Source: Mytilisepta virgata
Lineage: Eukaryota > Mollusca > Bivalvia > Mytilida > Mytilidae
DNA: 64,000 nucleotides
NCBI GenBank assembly: GCA_028015205.1
Contig: CM051520.1
Location: 7,412,501 to 7,476,500 of the forward strand
Direction of reading: 5' to 3'
Positions 22,856 to 34,400 of the stretch are shown in pieces. The notes below the pieces were generated by a model. The model did not search any database, was not told where the DNA came from, and saw only the letters and a program-made list of their open reading frames with translations. The position numbers and the translations under genes were made by a program. Positions within the stretch are counted from its first letter, which is position 1, and every line of letters begins with the position of its first letter.

Positions 22856-23005
22856 ATGGCGTCCAAATCGAACTTCAAAATTTATGACAGAAGTCTATGT
22901 CCTCTCTCTTGTTATACCAATTCCATTTCAGTTGAAAATAACAAAATAAGATACATAATAACATCTGATCACCGTTACGCCAACTTAATTTGTAAATTGA
23001 ATAGT
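22856..23005 (+). CDS. Possible 5' exon of the unrecognised plus-strand gene
   Basis: An open frame with a reasonable ATG (22856, MASKSNFKIYDRSLCPLSCY) continues to ANLICKLNS before a GT at 23006. The frame is also open upstream to about 22776 (YPPGLLHDFLHFNQQQIKS), ending at the MITE edge. The peptide is not repeat-like. However, none of the GT sites near 23000 leaves the two bases needed by the exon at 24001, so another small exon would be required. Function unknown; may not be coding. Confidence 0.3.
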
Positions 23006-23390
23006 GTAGGTTTCTTTATATATATATTACATCAAAATTTTTTTTTATTGGGCATTGAAAATTCTGTTAAAGTATGAATATTAATATACACTTATACATG
23101 ACTTATGGTTGAAAACAATTTTGTCTGATTATAGTTATAACCGAGGATTGTTTTATATTTATGCAGTAGGATGTTCAACTAATGCCAGGTGGAGCTGTTT
23201 TTCTGGAATATATTTAAAAAGTGGGTTAAAAATATTGATTTGAATACCAGATATAATGTTAACAATGGATGTTTCCGCCCAGTGGTGCACCTAGCGTTAA
23301 CTGAAGATCCTATATACAGTGGGGACACGCATTCATTATATTTATAATAACAGCCCCATACATTACTATACAACACAAGGTATCCAACTG

Positions 23391-23643
23391 AGGGAGCAAC
23401 CATTGATTTGTGGGGGGGAGGGAGGGGGGGCTAGGATCAAATTTGAAATAAAAAGGCAGGACTAGGATTTTGGCAAAATAAAAAGACAGGATCACTGTAG
23501 GTGTGAAAAATAAATGCAAGAAATGTTTTGCTTTAAATGAAAATATATCCAGGACCAAAATTTCGAAGAAAAAAATAGTCATTAGACAGGATTGAACATT
23601 TGATCCTAGCCCCCCCCCCTTAGAAATCAAATGGTTGCTCCCT
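23391..23643. mobile_element. Foldback MITE with G/C-run arms
   Basis: The left end AGGGAGCAACCATTGATTT, a G-run and CTAGGATCAAAT are mirrored by ATTTGATCCTAG, a C-run and AAATCAAATGGTTGCTCCCT. About 250 bp overall. Minus-strand open frames across it (23179-23726) are by-products. Confidence 0.75.
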
Positions 23644-24000
23644 AATGTGAAGGGAAAATATAGGTCATGTAGATTTTTCTTGATAAACACATGTGTGGCA
23701 TGTGCTCTCAGAAAATGATTAGTCATTGAAAGCGCATGTTACAAGTCTGAAAAAACAAAACCGGAAATGAAATATTGTTTAGTCCATTTATTTCAGAATG
23801 AAGTCAATAGGCCATGAAAATGAATGCTAATACTCAAGGAGACAAAATGTTATTGAATCATTTTGATTTACAATTTCGCTAATGAAATAGTTCAGTTAAA
23901 TATCTGGGAAATGTCATTTTAATAAAAATATCAAGGAAAATCCTCATGACCTATGTTTTCCTCTCACATTTAGTTTGATACCTTGTGTTTTAATTTATAG

Positions 24001-24070
24001 GGCTGTTATTTGTATAAAACGAACGTCTATGAGTGCGGACATGAGCATGGGCGAACAGTCTGAACAGGAG
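24001..24070 (+). CDS. Unrecognised plus-strand gene, exon a
   Basis: A 70-nt exon, AATTTATAG acceptor and GAG|GTAAAA donor. After one base that completes a split codon it reads AVICIKRTSMSADMSMGEQS then EQE. Phase 0 out. Confidence 0.6.
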
Positions 24071-27000
24071 GTAAAAATGTTATTCACAAGTGACAATGAA
24101 CGAAAAATTGACCTACATGTTCTATTTTTTATCAACATGATCATTATGTACAAAACATGGTGGATAACAAAACTTCCAACACAAAAATATCTAGATAGTG
24201 ATCATACATGTATATAAACTGCAAAATCTTTGGAAAAAAATAATCTTTTATCCCCCCTCAAAATCATTCATAAGCTGATTATAGTAGTGAGATATTGTTT
24301 GGGATTGGTCATCATTGGGTGAAAGAGTATCAAATTGACAACTTGAAAGTTTTCATGTTACTTCTGTCCTCAAACGAATGAGATAATCGTCTACAGCTTT
24401 CGAGCTGTAGTTTTCCATAAAAATTTACAGAATATTCTGAAGATAGTAGAAGAATGACCTTAGTTTGATAAAAATCAGTAATAAGTTTTCTGCAAGGGAG
24501 GTTAAAGTCTATGGCAGCCCCCAAGCAAAGTTTATAGGTCTCTTTGACATACAAATTTAACTTCGTCAACTTTTCAGTTTTTGTATTTCCTTTCACTCTT
24601 CATTCTGTTTACTATCTTTCAACTAAATATGTTGCTATAAATCAAAATTCCTATTCCTACCGAAATTCTTTTTAAAAACAAATTAGATGGAGACACTTGG
24701 CAACAATTATCCCTACACTCCAACAAAATTTAAATATGAATTTTACTGAAATCAACTTGCAGACTTTTTTTTACCCACTATTTCTCCATATGGCCACATC
24801 TAGTTTGGTTTTCAAATCCATATCTGCAATCTCTAATTTTTAAAATAAAAAAAAATCTTATTGGACATCTATAGACAGCAGATGAAACATAAAATTCATA
24901 CAGTAAAAATTGAAAGAGAAATTTATGTCACAGCTGAAATTCAAAATTTTTCGAATTAAACCTCTTTGTGTCCCAAGTATAGAAAATAATTTTTTTTTAC
25001 CAGAAACCTTATTGTGCATCTACATACCATGATTGACTATACTATACAGAAATAAAATGCGGAAAGCGAAAAATTGAAATGGTTTAGGTCACAAGAAAAG
25101 TGTGATGGATTGACTGGCGGGGACAATAATAACATCCAAAAACTTTTTTCGGATGTGCAGGGATAAAAAGTTGTTCATTGATGATTTAAAAAAAAACAAA
25201 CTACTTTTTTCTTGCAGATTAATGGACATGTTCCACTGTTTTTAGCCAGAGACATCTTTGTTGGTTGTGATTTACTGCAGAACAATGTGCAAAGAATCCA
25301 TGCTAGATATTGTAAACAAGGTTTAGCAACAAAAGTTCAGTTGGAAGGTAGTTTTTGAGTGAAAAATTTAATATTAAAATGTAAAGTATCAGTGAGACAA
25401 TATTTCATAGGACTGAACTAGGGGAAAAATTGATTACCATTACATATAGGTGTCGTTGTGTGACCTTTATCGAAGAGCAACAGCCTTCTTCAGAGTTTAT
25501 TGACCAGGTTTATTTTCCATTTTTTACTGCCATTTGAAATATTCTTATTTGATCTATTAATTTTTGTCTTTCTGGTAATTTCACATCTTTTGGACTGGTC
25601 TATACTTTTAAAATATGTGTTTTAAATATCAGTATTAAAAAAATCAATTAACATAAAATCACGGTTTGGAAATGCCTACCTGCCAAAACCATCACCAAAA
25701 CTTATGATTGAATTTTTCGGCTGGAAAATTTGGTTAAAAATAAAGGGAATGGCTTTATGATTATATGGTATACTTACACAGTCCTTACAAATACTAAAAT
25801 AAGTTAAACAATAGACTCTCTGATTATATAGTATTACTATACAGTCCTTACAAATACTAAAAAAGTCATGAGAACTAGGCGCTCATGATCCTAAAATATT
25901 CGTATGATGTTACTAGACAGAGAAAAGACTGTTTGGTCTTTGTCAGTATTACTTCTTGACTGAATTGGGAATCAAATGTAAAGTTAAAAAAAACTTTAAG
26001 AACAAAACAGAAAGCAAACAAACAAAAGTCCAGAAAAAAGGTTAATAAGAAATATATAAATGAAGTATTCCTGCATTACCATGCCATTGTTACATAGTAT
26101 CATCATTACAATGACTTATATTTTTCTTATACTTTATAACGTCTTGCTTAATCATAAATAATTTAATGAAAGACAAAATACAGGGAGTAATGAAATCATC
26201 TAAATTATTTACTTTAAAAGAGTAAATGAAATGGGTATATTTTAATTCAAAATGAATACATGTTCTTTTTACATGTAAATAATTTGATCACTACTTATAA
26301 TTGTTATTTCAGATTTTAGAATAGAGGGAATAAATCAGAAGAACCTGTGGTTTTATAGTATACAAGGATTGTTTGAAGTTATCTTCCATTATCATAATAA
26401 AGATGTACAGAGAGGTTGTCTAGAACAATTATCAGTATGTATTGTAATGTTTGTTGGCAAAGTTTATTGCATTGCTTTTATTATTTTACAATGACATTAG
26501 TTCTTCAATGTAACATTTTGTAAAACTACACGGACATTGTTTCTTCAATGTATCATTCTGTAAAACTACACCGACATTGTTTCTTCAATGTAACATTCTG
26601 TAAAACTACACCGACATTGTTTCTTCAATGTAACATTCTGTAAAACTACAGCAACATTGTTTCTTCAATGTAACATTATGTAAAACTACAGCAACATTGT
26701 TTCTTCAATGTAACATTATGAAAAACTTCAGCGACATTGTTTCTTCAATGTAACATTCTGTAAAACTACACCGACATTGTTTCTTCAATGTAACATTCTG
26801 TAAAACTACAGCAACATTGTTTCTTCAATGTAACATTATGTAAAACTACAGCAACATTGTTTCTTCAATGTAACATTATGTAAAACTTCAGCGACATTGT
26901 TTCTTCAATGTATCATTCTGTAAAACTACAGCGACATTGTTTCTTCAATGTAACATTCTGTAAAACTACAGCGACATTGTTTCTTCAATGTAACATTATG

Positions 27001-29709
27001 TAAAACTACAGCAACATTGTTTCTTCAATGTAACATTTTGTAAAACTACACCGACATTGTTTCTTCAATGTAACATTCTGTAAAACTACAGCAACATTGT
27101 TTCTTCAATGTAACATTATGTAAAACTACAGCAACATTGTTTCTTCAATGTAACATTCTGTAAAACTACAGCGACATTGTTTCTTCAGTGTATCATTCTG
27201 TAAAACTACAGCGACATTGTTTCTTCAATGTTACATTCTGTAAAACTACAGCGACATTGTTTCTTCAATGTAACATTATGTAAAACTACAGCAACATTGT
27301 TTCTTCAATGTAACATTCTGTAAAACTACAGCGACATTGTTTCTTCAATGTATCATTCTGTAAAACTACAGCGACATTGTTTCTTCAATGTAACATTCTG
27401 TAAAACTACAGCGACATTGTTTCTTCAATGTAACATTATGTAAAACTACAGCAACATTGTTTCTTCAATGTAACATTCTGTAAAACTACAGCGACATTGT
27501 TTCTTCAATGTATCATTCTGTAAAACTACAGCGACATTGTTTCTTCAATGTAACATTCTGTAAAACTACAGCGACATTGTTTCTTCAATGTTACATTCTT
27601 AAAACTACTATGATTTGTATGTCTGCAAAAATGTAACTCATGGGAATGACATGATACTAATTATCACTATTTATACCGGTAGACCTATTCTCATATTGTT
27701 AGAGAGAAATGTACCTGGTAGTTATATTTAAGGTCTGCCTCCATGTTAAAAATAGAAAAAAAATGTGTCAGTTGCATAAAAATTTCTGGAGAAATTTTTA
27801 TAAGCATATATTTAAACATTCTTGTGAACCCAGTAAAGCAAGATTCCAAAAATAACCATCCAGTAGATTCTTTAAAATCTCCTTTTGTATGGCCAGTTTT
27901 AAGCAAAATTTAAGATATTTCCTGTTGCCAGTCGTAGCTCACAAGTATGAGATGAGGCAGTGTGGTATCTGTAATAAGATCAGCATTCTAATTTCTCAGT
28001 GTTACCACTTAAGGATGTTCGCTGGTCATGTTTTTGAATTTTTGTCAGCTGTTCAGAATCATCTGGTTTTATCCATTTGAATGCCATAAATTATTTTTCC
28101 CGCTAACACCCATTTTTCTTTTCATAAATCTTTTGCATGCAGAATAATAAGCCATTTGTAAAAATCTTATAAAATCCTTGTTGTTATTTAATGGTTTTTG
28201 AAAAATAAAACTTTTCAATGATAAATCTATGTAAAATCAAGAGAGCATATTTTCCCGCCAAATTTTCGATGCCTTGTATCTCGAAAACAAGCACACAGAC
28301 CTATAATTGTTTTGCTCTTTTAGTGCCTTTATTAATCCATTATCAATATTGACCAGTTTTATGCAAAGCTTGTGATTTTGAAACTGAGCAGCGAACATCC
28401 TTAAAATCAATTAACATTGATGTCTGATAGCTTGATTTATGATTGTGTTAAGATAACTTTTTTCTAGGTTTTTTTTTTCTGGCCATTGCACATCTTATCC
28501 AGACTGGCAGTAGGGACTGCAAGGTTTTCTTAGTTTTGTTTTTAGTTAAATTGCTTTTAATTTTTACAGGAACTATGGTTACAGCATTATACTGACGATT
28601 TGTTACCGGTTACATTAACAGTTAAGCTGGATGAAAACTCTGCCATGCAGAATGTATCTTCTACAGGCATACATTGGACACAAGTACCAATGAAATTCAG
28701 CACATGTAACAAAAAACATTCTGTAGATACTGAATCATTTCAGGAAGTAGGTATTGCAGACAGAACAGAATCTTCTGAGGAAGTAGAGATTGTGGAGTCT
28801 AATTCTTCAAGTTTAAATGAGAAAATCAGAAGAGAGGACACTTTGGAGGGAAATAAAATTACAACAGCTGAAATTTCCACACAGACAGAGAATAACATAT
28901 ACTGTCCCACTAAAAACAAAAGTACATTTACTGTAGCTGTTCAGACTGAATTTAATGAAGTACTTTGTTATAGTGAAGAAACACACTTGCGAAATAAAGA
29001 TAATTCTACGTCTTCAGAAAATGCTCAAAATATTTCAGTGGATGTGTCACAAACAAAATGTCCATACTGTACATATATAATGACACACAAGTCAGTTATA
29101 CACACAACGTTAGTTAATTGTTTGATTAAATTGAACCAGTTTATCATGTTTATATTTTCCAGTGAACAGCAGCAGTTTGTAATGACATTTTGTAACATTA
29201 TTTCTCTATTTATTGATAATTATCCAATTTTAATTTTACCAGGATCTTTTGTTACTGAATTAATGATAGAATTCCAAAATTCTAAAGAATCATTAGGAAC
29301 TTTATCTGAGGACAATTGTATTAGGGATAGATTTATGAATTTTATTTGTAAGTTTATTGGTAAAGAATTACATAAATATGAACATGAAATATCAGATAAT
29401 CTGAAGTCATTTAAAGAATCTCACATACACTGCATTGATAATTTACCTTCTCCTGAATATATTATTGATGAAATATTTCCTCCTTGTATGAAGGAGTTGA
29501 TATACCATTGGATGAATGCAGGCAGTGAATTGTCATGTGATGAGGACTCTGATCACATATATACCAAAGGACAAAAACATGTTAGGTTGTCAAGCACTGT
29601 GTTACCAGATTTTCATATTATACAATTGATTTTAGAATTTGCTAACAATGCATTAATTTCTGGAGTAGCACATGTTGTTTATTCAAGAATAAAAGTATTG
29701 AAATATTAA
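24001..29709 (+). CDS. Unrecognised multi-exon gene (at least four exons)
   Basis: Four exons (24001-24070, 25218-25347, 26313-26434, 28570-29709) join in consistent phase with good GT-AG sites. They give at least 486 residues plus an unknown 5' part. The order is a short acidic lead (SADMSMGEQSEQE), a compact conserved-looking region (RDIFVGCDLLQNNVQRIHAR, LWFYSIQGLFEV, LWLQHYTDDLLPVTLTVKL) and a Ser/Glu-rich disordered linker with two TQT-like motifs (ISTQTEN, VAVQTEF). A helical C-terminal region ending LILEFANNALISGVAHVVYS follows. No transmembrane segment or known catalytic motif is evident. I do not recognise the family. The phase consistency and even composition make it a real host gene rather than repeat-derived. 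A 1.1-kb minisatellite and a TTAA MITE fill its last intron. Confidence 0.75.
25218..25347 (+). CDS. Unrecognised plus-strand gene, exon b
   Basis: A 130-nt exon, strong acceptor TTTTTTCTTGCAG, donor GAAG|GTAGTT. Reads INGHVPLFLARDIFVGCDLL then QNNVQRIHARYCKQG. One base carries over to exon c. Confidence 0.8.
26313..26434 (+). CDS. Unrecognised plus-strand gene, exon c
   Basis: A 122-nt exon, TTATTTCAG acceptor and ATCA|GTATGT donor. Reads FRIEGINQKNLWFYSIQGLF then VIFHYHNKDVQRGC. Phase 0 out. Confidence 0.8.
26480..27606. repeat. 40-bp minisatellite, about 28 copies, with 160-bp higher-order repeat
   Basis: Unit: TAAAACTACAGCGACATTGT followed by TTCTTCAATGTAACATTCTG. Variable positions (GCG/GCA/CCG, TAAC/TATC, ATTCTG/ATTATG) cycle every four units. 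From 27121 the order GCA-C, GCG-TATC, GCG-C, GCG-A repeats three times. An earlier four-unit pattern (CCG, GCA, GCA, TTCAGCG) covers 26601-26900. It lies in the last intron of the unrecognised gene. Confidence 0.95.
28009..28404. mobile_element. MITE flanked by TTAA
   Basis: The inverted ends are GGATGTTCGCTG (28013) and the mirrored GCAGCGAACATCC (to 28400). TTAA is present directly outside each end (28009-28012, 28401-28404). TTAA targets are typical of piggyBac and Kolobok elements. The interior is AT-rich and non-coding. Confidence 0.8.
28570..29709 (+). CDS. Unrecognised plus-strand gene, last exon
   Basis: Starts after TTTTTACAG with ELWLQHYTDDLLPVTLTVKL and runs 379 codons to TAA at 29707. 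The first third is a charged linker with ISTQTEN and VAVQTEF. The middle reads CPYCTYIMTH, then a helical tail (NCIRDRFMNFICKFIGKELH, PDFHIIQLILEFANNALISG). A 70-base in-frame intron may be hidden at about 29091-29161 (GTCAGT ... TTCCAG); without it the frame is continuous. Confidence 0.8.
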   Translation, partial: ELWLQHYTDDLLPVTLTVKLDENSAMQNVSSTGIHWTQVPMKFSTCNKKHSVDTESFQEVGIADRTESSEEVEIVESNSSSLNEKIRREDTLEGNKITTAEISTQTENNIYCPTKNKSTFTVAVQTEFNEVLCYSEETHLRNKDNSTSSENAQNISVDVSQTKCPYCTYIMTHKSVIHTTLVNCLIKLNQFIMFIFSSEQQQFVMTFCNIISLFIDNYPILILPGSFVTELMIEFQNSKESLGTLSEDNCIRDRFMNFICKFIGKELHKYEHEISDNLKSFKESHIHCIDNLPSPEYIIDEIFPPCMKELIYHWMNAGSELSCDEDSDHIYTKGQKHVRLSSTVLPDFHIIQLILEFANNALISGVAHVVYSRIKVLKY

Positions 29710-30158
29710 CCTTTTGTTTCATGCCTTTCTTTGTTTTATCTAAAACATTGGCCAGTTTAAGACACCTACCTTAACACATTTATATTGTCCCAGTTTAATG
29801 CTACATAAACAAAACTTTATCAACATGTTAATCAACTGATTCGGCTTTGAATTGGTTGTCTCTCCTTAAGTTGGAGAGCAAGGCAGGCTAACTTATATAT
29901 ATCGCAAAAGAATCTGTAAGATGGAAATCCAGAGGCAAGACAAACTCATCCGTGTGGTTCATAACAAACAAATGCCACAAGGATACATGTATATAAACTT
30001 AAAAGATTAAAAAAATAATAAACTAATCAAAATTAGAAAAAGACAAACAGAAACTGAAGAATAGCAATGTGGACTCCCACTAAAAACCGGAAGTGACATC
30101 TGCTCTGAAGGATTAAGCATTCCCAGCTCCATTAAAATTTGGGCTTTTAAACTGTTTA
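29710..30158. other. Intergenic, 3' of the unrecognised gene
   Basis: No coding frame. No AATAAA signal directly after the TAA stands out with confidence. The sequence around 29890-30110 looks like ordinary non-coding DNA. Confidence 0.4.
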
Positions 30159-30560
30159 TTAGCTCACCTGGCCCGAAGGACCATGTTAGCTATTGTCATC
30201 ACTTGGCGTACTGTGTTATCAGTCATCGTAAACTTTCCTTTAAAGATCTGCTCCTCTGAAACTACTGGCCCAATTGGAACAGAAATTGGCAGCAATGGTC
30301 CTTAGGTGGTCCTCTTTCAGAATTATATCCGATGACCCAGTCTGTCATCCATGATGGCCGCCAGTGCTGAACTTAGTTTAACATAGGACCCTATGGGAAA
30401 TTTACTTCAAGATCTTCTTGTTTAAAACAACTTGGCCAATTGGAACAAAACTAGGAAGCAATGGTCCTTAAATGGTCCCTTTCAGAATTTTATCCGATGA
30501 CTCGACCCATCATCCGGGATAGCCACCAGAGCCAAACATAGTTAAACATAGGTCTAGACC
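30159..30560. mobile_element. Truncated GAGCTA-family element
   Basis: Begins TAGCTCACCTGGCCCGAAGG then CATGTTAGC, with CATCACTTGGCG beyond. Two internal units carry GCAGCAATGGTCCTTAGG/GAAGCAATGGTCCTTAAA and ATCC..GATGGCCGCCAG-type text, similar to 49.6-51.7 kb. The right half is missing. Confidence 0.7.
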
Positions 30561-31413
30561 CACAATATTTGGTCAAGACATAGTTACGGGTCGGAAGTGA
30601 ACGATTTTCATTTCCAATCTCAAGGTCAAAAGAGAATCCATTTGCGTCGTAGGTATTTTTATAGTTAATAAGGACATACACTGTACTATGTAGATGTGCA
30701 TATCTTCAGGAAATTCTTATTTCAAAAGAACCAAGTATACTGGACCCCCCCTCCCCCCCCATAAAAAAGGCTTTCTACATAGTGGATAGAATTACGGCTT
30801 GATAGTAATATCCATGTGAATTCCGATACAATTTTTTTTAAATCGCACAAAAAAAAATTTTCAGGGGGGGGGGGGGTTTCCTTATCATAGGGGTACGATA
30901 TGAGTCCCTGTGGTATCGACGGGACGAAGTGAAGAGACCATGATTCATAATATAGACCCTTTCATAAATGCTTCCCACCCAGTTTCAGATAAACTGGCTT
31001 AGTGACCAATTTATCACATTAAGTACTAAATGGGACTTATTCTTAATATTTGTCTGCCTATATTTGGCCAATGAATCAGCATACAAGTTAACCCTGTCAA
31101 ATTCTGTGTGCCTGCCCCAACCATGACTAGTTTCTCCTATCAACTTACTGTTACTCTTTATTTGGGATTTGTAGCTAATTTTGCTGAATTTTGACACATT
31201 TCATAGTTTCCAGGGCTTTGGTTCTCCATGTTAAGTCAATGTCTCATTGATGCATACCCTATATCCTTGCATTATTTGGGCCTGGTGAGCTGACAATGTA
31301 AAAATACAATGGTCTGTGCACTTTGAAGTAATTAACAAAAACAACACAGGTAAGTCACAAGTTTTACTATTTTAACATGATATAAAAGATTTAACAAATA
31401 TATCCATAAAATG

Positions 31414-31497
31414 TCATGTATCATCAAATATACCATCTTCTTTCTTGGCAGCTTCCCTGCTGGCCTTAATCAAAGCTCTTACCCTGCTCAACATATA
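31414..31497 (-). CDS. SFSWAP: SFSWAP last exon and stop codon
   Basis: An 84-nt exon reading [20 protein letters not shown] then DGIFDDT and TGA at 31416-31414. It matches the conserved C-terminal MAKVRAMLAASK-type helix. A poly(A) signal downstream was not identified with confidence. Confidence 0.87.
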   Translation of the reverse strand, partial: YMLSRVRALIKASREAAKKEDGIFDDT

Positions 31498-34400
31498 CTG
31501 AAACAAGAAAATGATAAAAATTGTTAACAGAAAAGATTACGATAATACACAATGTACTATATGATTTACAATATCCTAATAAAATGCTCCGCTGGGCGCA
31601 GCTAGATACGACCGCAGATGTCGAACCCTGAATAGTTGGGGCAATTATGAACACAACATTCAAGCTTGATACAATACTGAATTTGGATTGTGAATAAATA
31701 TTTGACACAGCATAGGTTTCTGACACAGAATGAATGTTGTCTAAGAACTTAAAAATTTTTAATTTACCTATTCAAACCATATCAGTATTTTTTGTTTTTA
31801 TATATAAATCAGAAATAACCAATTTAAAATTGGGCACACATATCAATTTCTTGCTATTGCGCAATACTGTGCAATTGAAAATTTCTTCAAATATTTGACA
31901 CATAATAGGTTTCTGACACAGAATAACTGAAACCAAAGAACTTAGAATTGGTCATATGATTTCAATTTATATTCAATTTTTTGCTTCTTGTGCAATACAA
32001 TATGCTGTGGAGAATTGCCCCCCCCCCCCCCCCCCAAAAAAAAAAAAATTTACCCCTTTTTTAGCTTTTGTGCAATACACTATGAAGATGCACATTGACT
32101 CCCCCTCCCAAAAAAAAAAAAACAACAAAAAACAATAAAATTTATTGTAACCCCCCCTTTTTTGCTAAAAAAAATTTGAAATTTCCTTTTTAATTTATGA
32201 ATTATGAAATGAGAAAAAAATTGCCCCCTCCCCAATTTCTCATTCCCCCCCCCCCTAAATTTTGTTTTCACCCCCCCCCCCCCCCCATTTCTCTTGATAC
32301 TTTGCAACCATAACAGCCCATTTAAATACACCATAACGTATTAAAATAGAAAATGACATCATAGTCATGGATGGCAAATTTTAAATATGCATAATTTAAA
32401 AGCAGTTTAGATGAGATAAACAAAAAAGCTTCATCAGCACATATTCAAAATTTGAGATAAAAAAAAGAGTTATCCCTCTTTGTACATATTTTTATAATCA
32501 TGTTGTCATATTTGCTCTAAGTCATATTTAATTGTTAGCAGTAGTATGTATGTTTAGTATCATATAATTTTAAAATTTTTGATTTGTAAGTTTATTCAAT
32601 ATATATGTTTGGATTGAAGTCATTGTTGGGTGTTACTGAAGTTATCCTTTAATTGTAATGTAAATAATGTAAATTGGTTTAAATTATACTGATTCTTGCT
32701 ATTGCACAATACTGTGTAATTGAAAATTTCTTGAAATATTTGACACATAATAGGTTTCTAAAACAGAATAACTGAAATAAAGAACTTAGAATTGGTCATA
32801 TGATTTGAATTTATATTCAATTTTTGAATTCTTGTGCGATACAATATGCTGTGGAGAATTGCCCCCACCCCCCAAAAAAATAATTTACCCCTTTTTTAGC
32901 TTTAATTTTGGACCCCGATTTGGACCAACTTGAAAACTGGGCCCATAATAAAAAAACTAAGTACATGTTTAGATTCAGCATATCAAAGAACCCCAAGAAT
33001 TCAATTTTTGTTAAAATCAAACTAAGTTTAATTTTGGACCCTTTGGACCTTAATGTAGACCAATTTGAAAACGGGACCAAAAATTAAGAATCTAAATGCA
33101 CGGTTAGATTCGGCATATCAAAGAACCCCAATAGTTCAATTTTCGATGAAATCAAACAAAGTTTAATTTTGGACCCCGATTTGGACCAACTTGAAAACTG
33201 GGCCCATAATAAAAAAAACTAAGTACATGTTTAGATTCAGCATATCAAAGAACCCCAAGAATTCAATTTTTGTTAAAATCAAACTAAGTTTAATTTTGGA
33301 CCCTTTGGACCTTAATGTAGACCAATTTGAAAACGGGACCAAAAATTAAGAATCTAAATGCACGGTTAGATTCGGCATATCAAAGAACCCCAATAGTTCA
33401 ATTTTCGATGAAATCAAACAAAGTTTAATTTTGGACCCTTTTGGCCCCTAATTCCTAAACTGTTGGGACCAAAACTCCAAAAATCAATCCCAACCTTCCT
33501 TTTGTGGTCATAAACCTTGTGTTTAAATTTCATAGATTTCTATTTACTTATACTAAAGTTATTGTGCAAAAACCAAGACAAATGCTTATTTGGGCCTTTT
33601 TTAGCCCCTAATTCCTAAACTGTTGGGACCAAAACTCCCAAAAACAATCCCAACCTTCCTTTTGTGGTCATAAACCTTGTGTTAAAATTTCATAGATTTC
33701 TATTTACTTATACTAGAGTTATTGTGCGAAAACCAAGAAAAATGCTTATTGGGCCCTTTTTTGGCCCCTGATTCTTAAACTGTTGGGACCAAAACTCCCA
33801 AAATCAATCCCAACCTTCCTTTTGTGGTCATAAACCTTGTATTTAAATTTCATAGATTTCTATTAACTTATACTAAAGTTATAGTGCGAAAACCAAATGT
33901 CTACAGACTCCGACGGACGACGGACGACGACGACGACGACGCCAACGTCATACCAATATACGACCGCAAAAATTTTGCGGTCGTATAAAAATGTTACATC
34001 TTGGCAAATTTTCTAACAATATTTATTTACTGTACATTTATTATATTAAATTAGAAACAAATTTCTGAGGTGTGTGCACAATGTAGCCCAGAATTTAAGT
34101 ATTCTACAAAACACATATTCAGGTATGTATTTAAAAACTGGCAGTGAAGATATTAAGTATAAACCTCTTGCTGTAAATATTCTACAAATGAAATTCTGAC
34201 TTGCATAACTTATAACTTACATTAGAAACATTTTTAGAACTTTCTGTAGACATTGCACTATTACTGTCTTCATCTGTAGGTTGTGATGACCTTAATCTCT
34301 CTACAGAACTGAAAAAAAAGTGTACATTTACGGCATTGTTTGTATAAACATTTGAGTTACTATGGACAGTTACTTTATAACATAAAATGTTTATAGGTGA

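Noticed and set aside
26480..27606. Regular repeats that could suggest a CRISPR array
   Set aside because: The 40-bp units are contiguous with no unique spacers, and the genome is eukaryotic.
29041..29130. CPYC...H as a zinc finger in the unrecognised gene
   Set aside because: Only one Cys pair and no properly spaced second pair; insufficient for a zinc-finger call.
31956..33080. ORFs with Pro/Lys or Gly runs
   Set aside because: Created by C- and A-homopolymers in the ATACGACCGC element.
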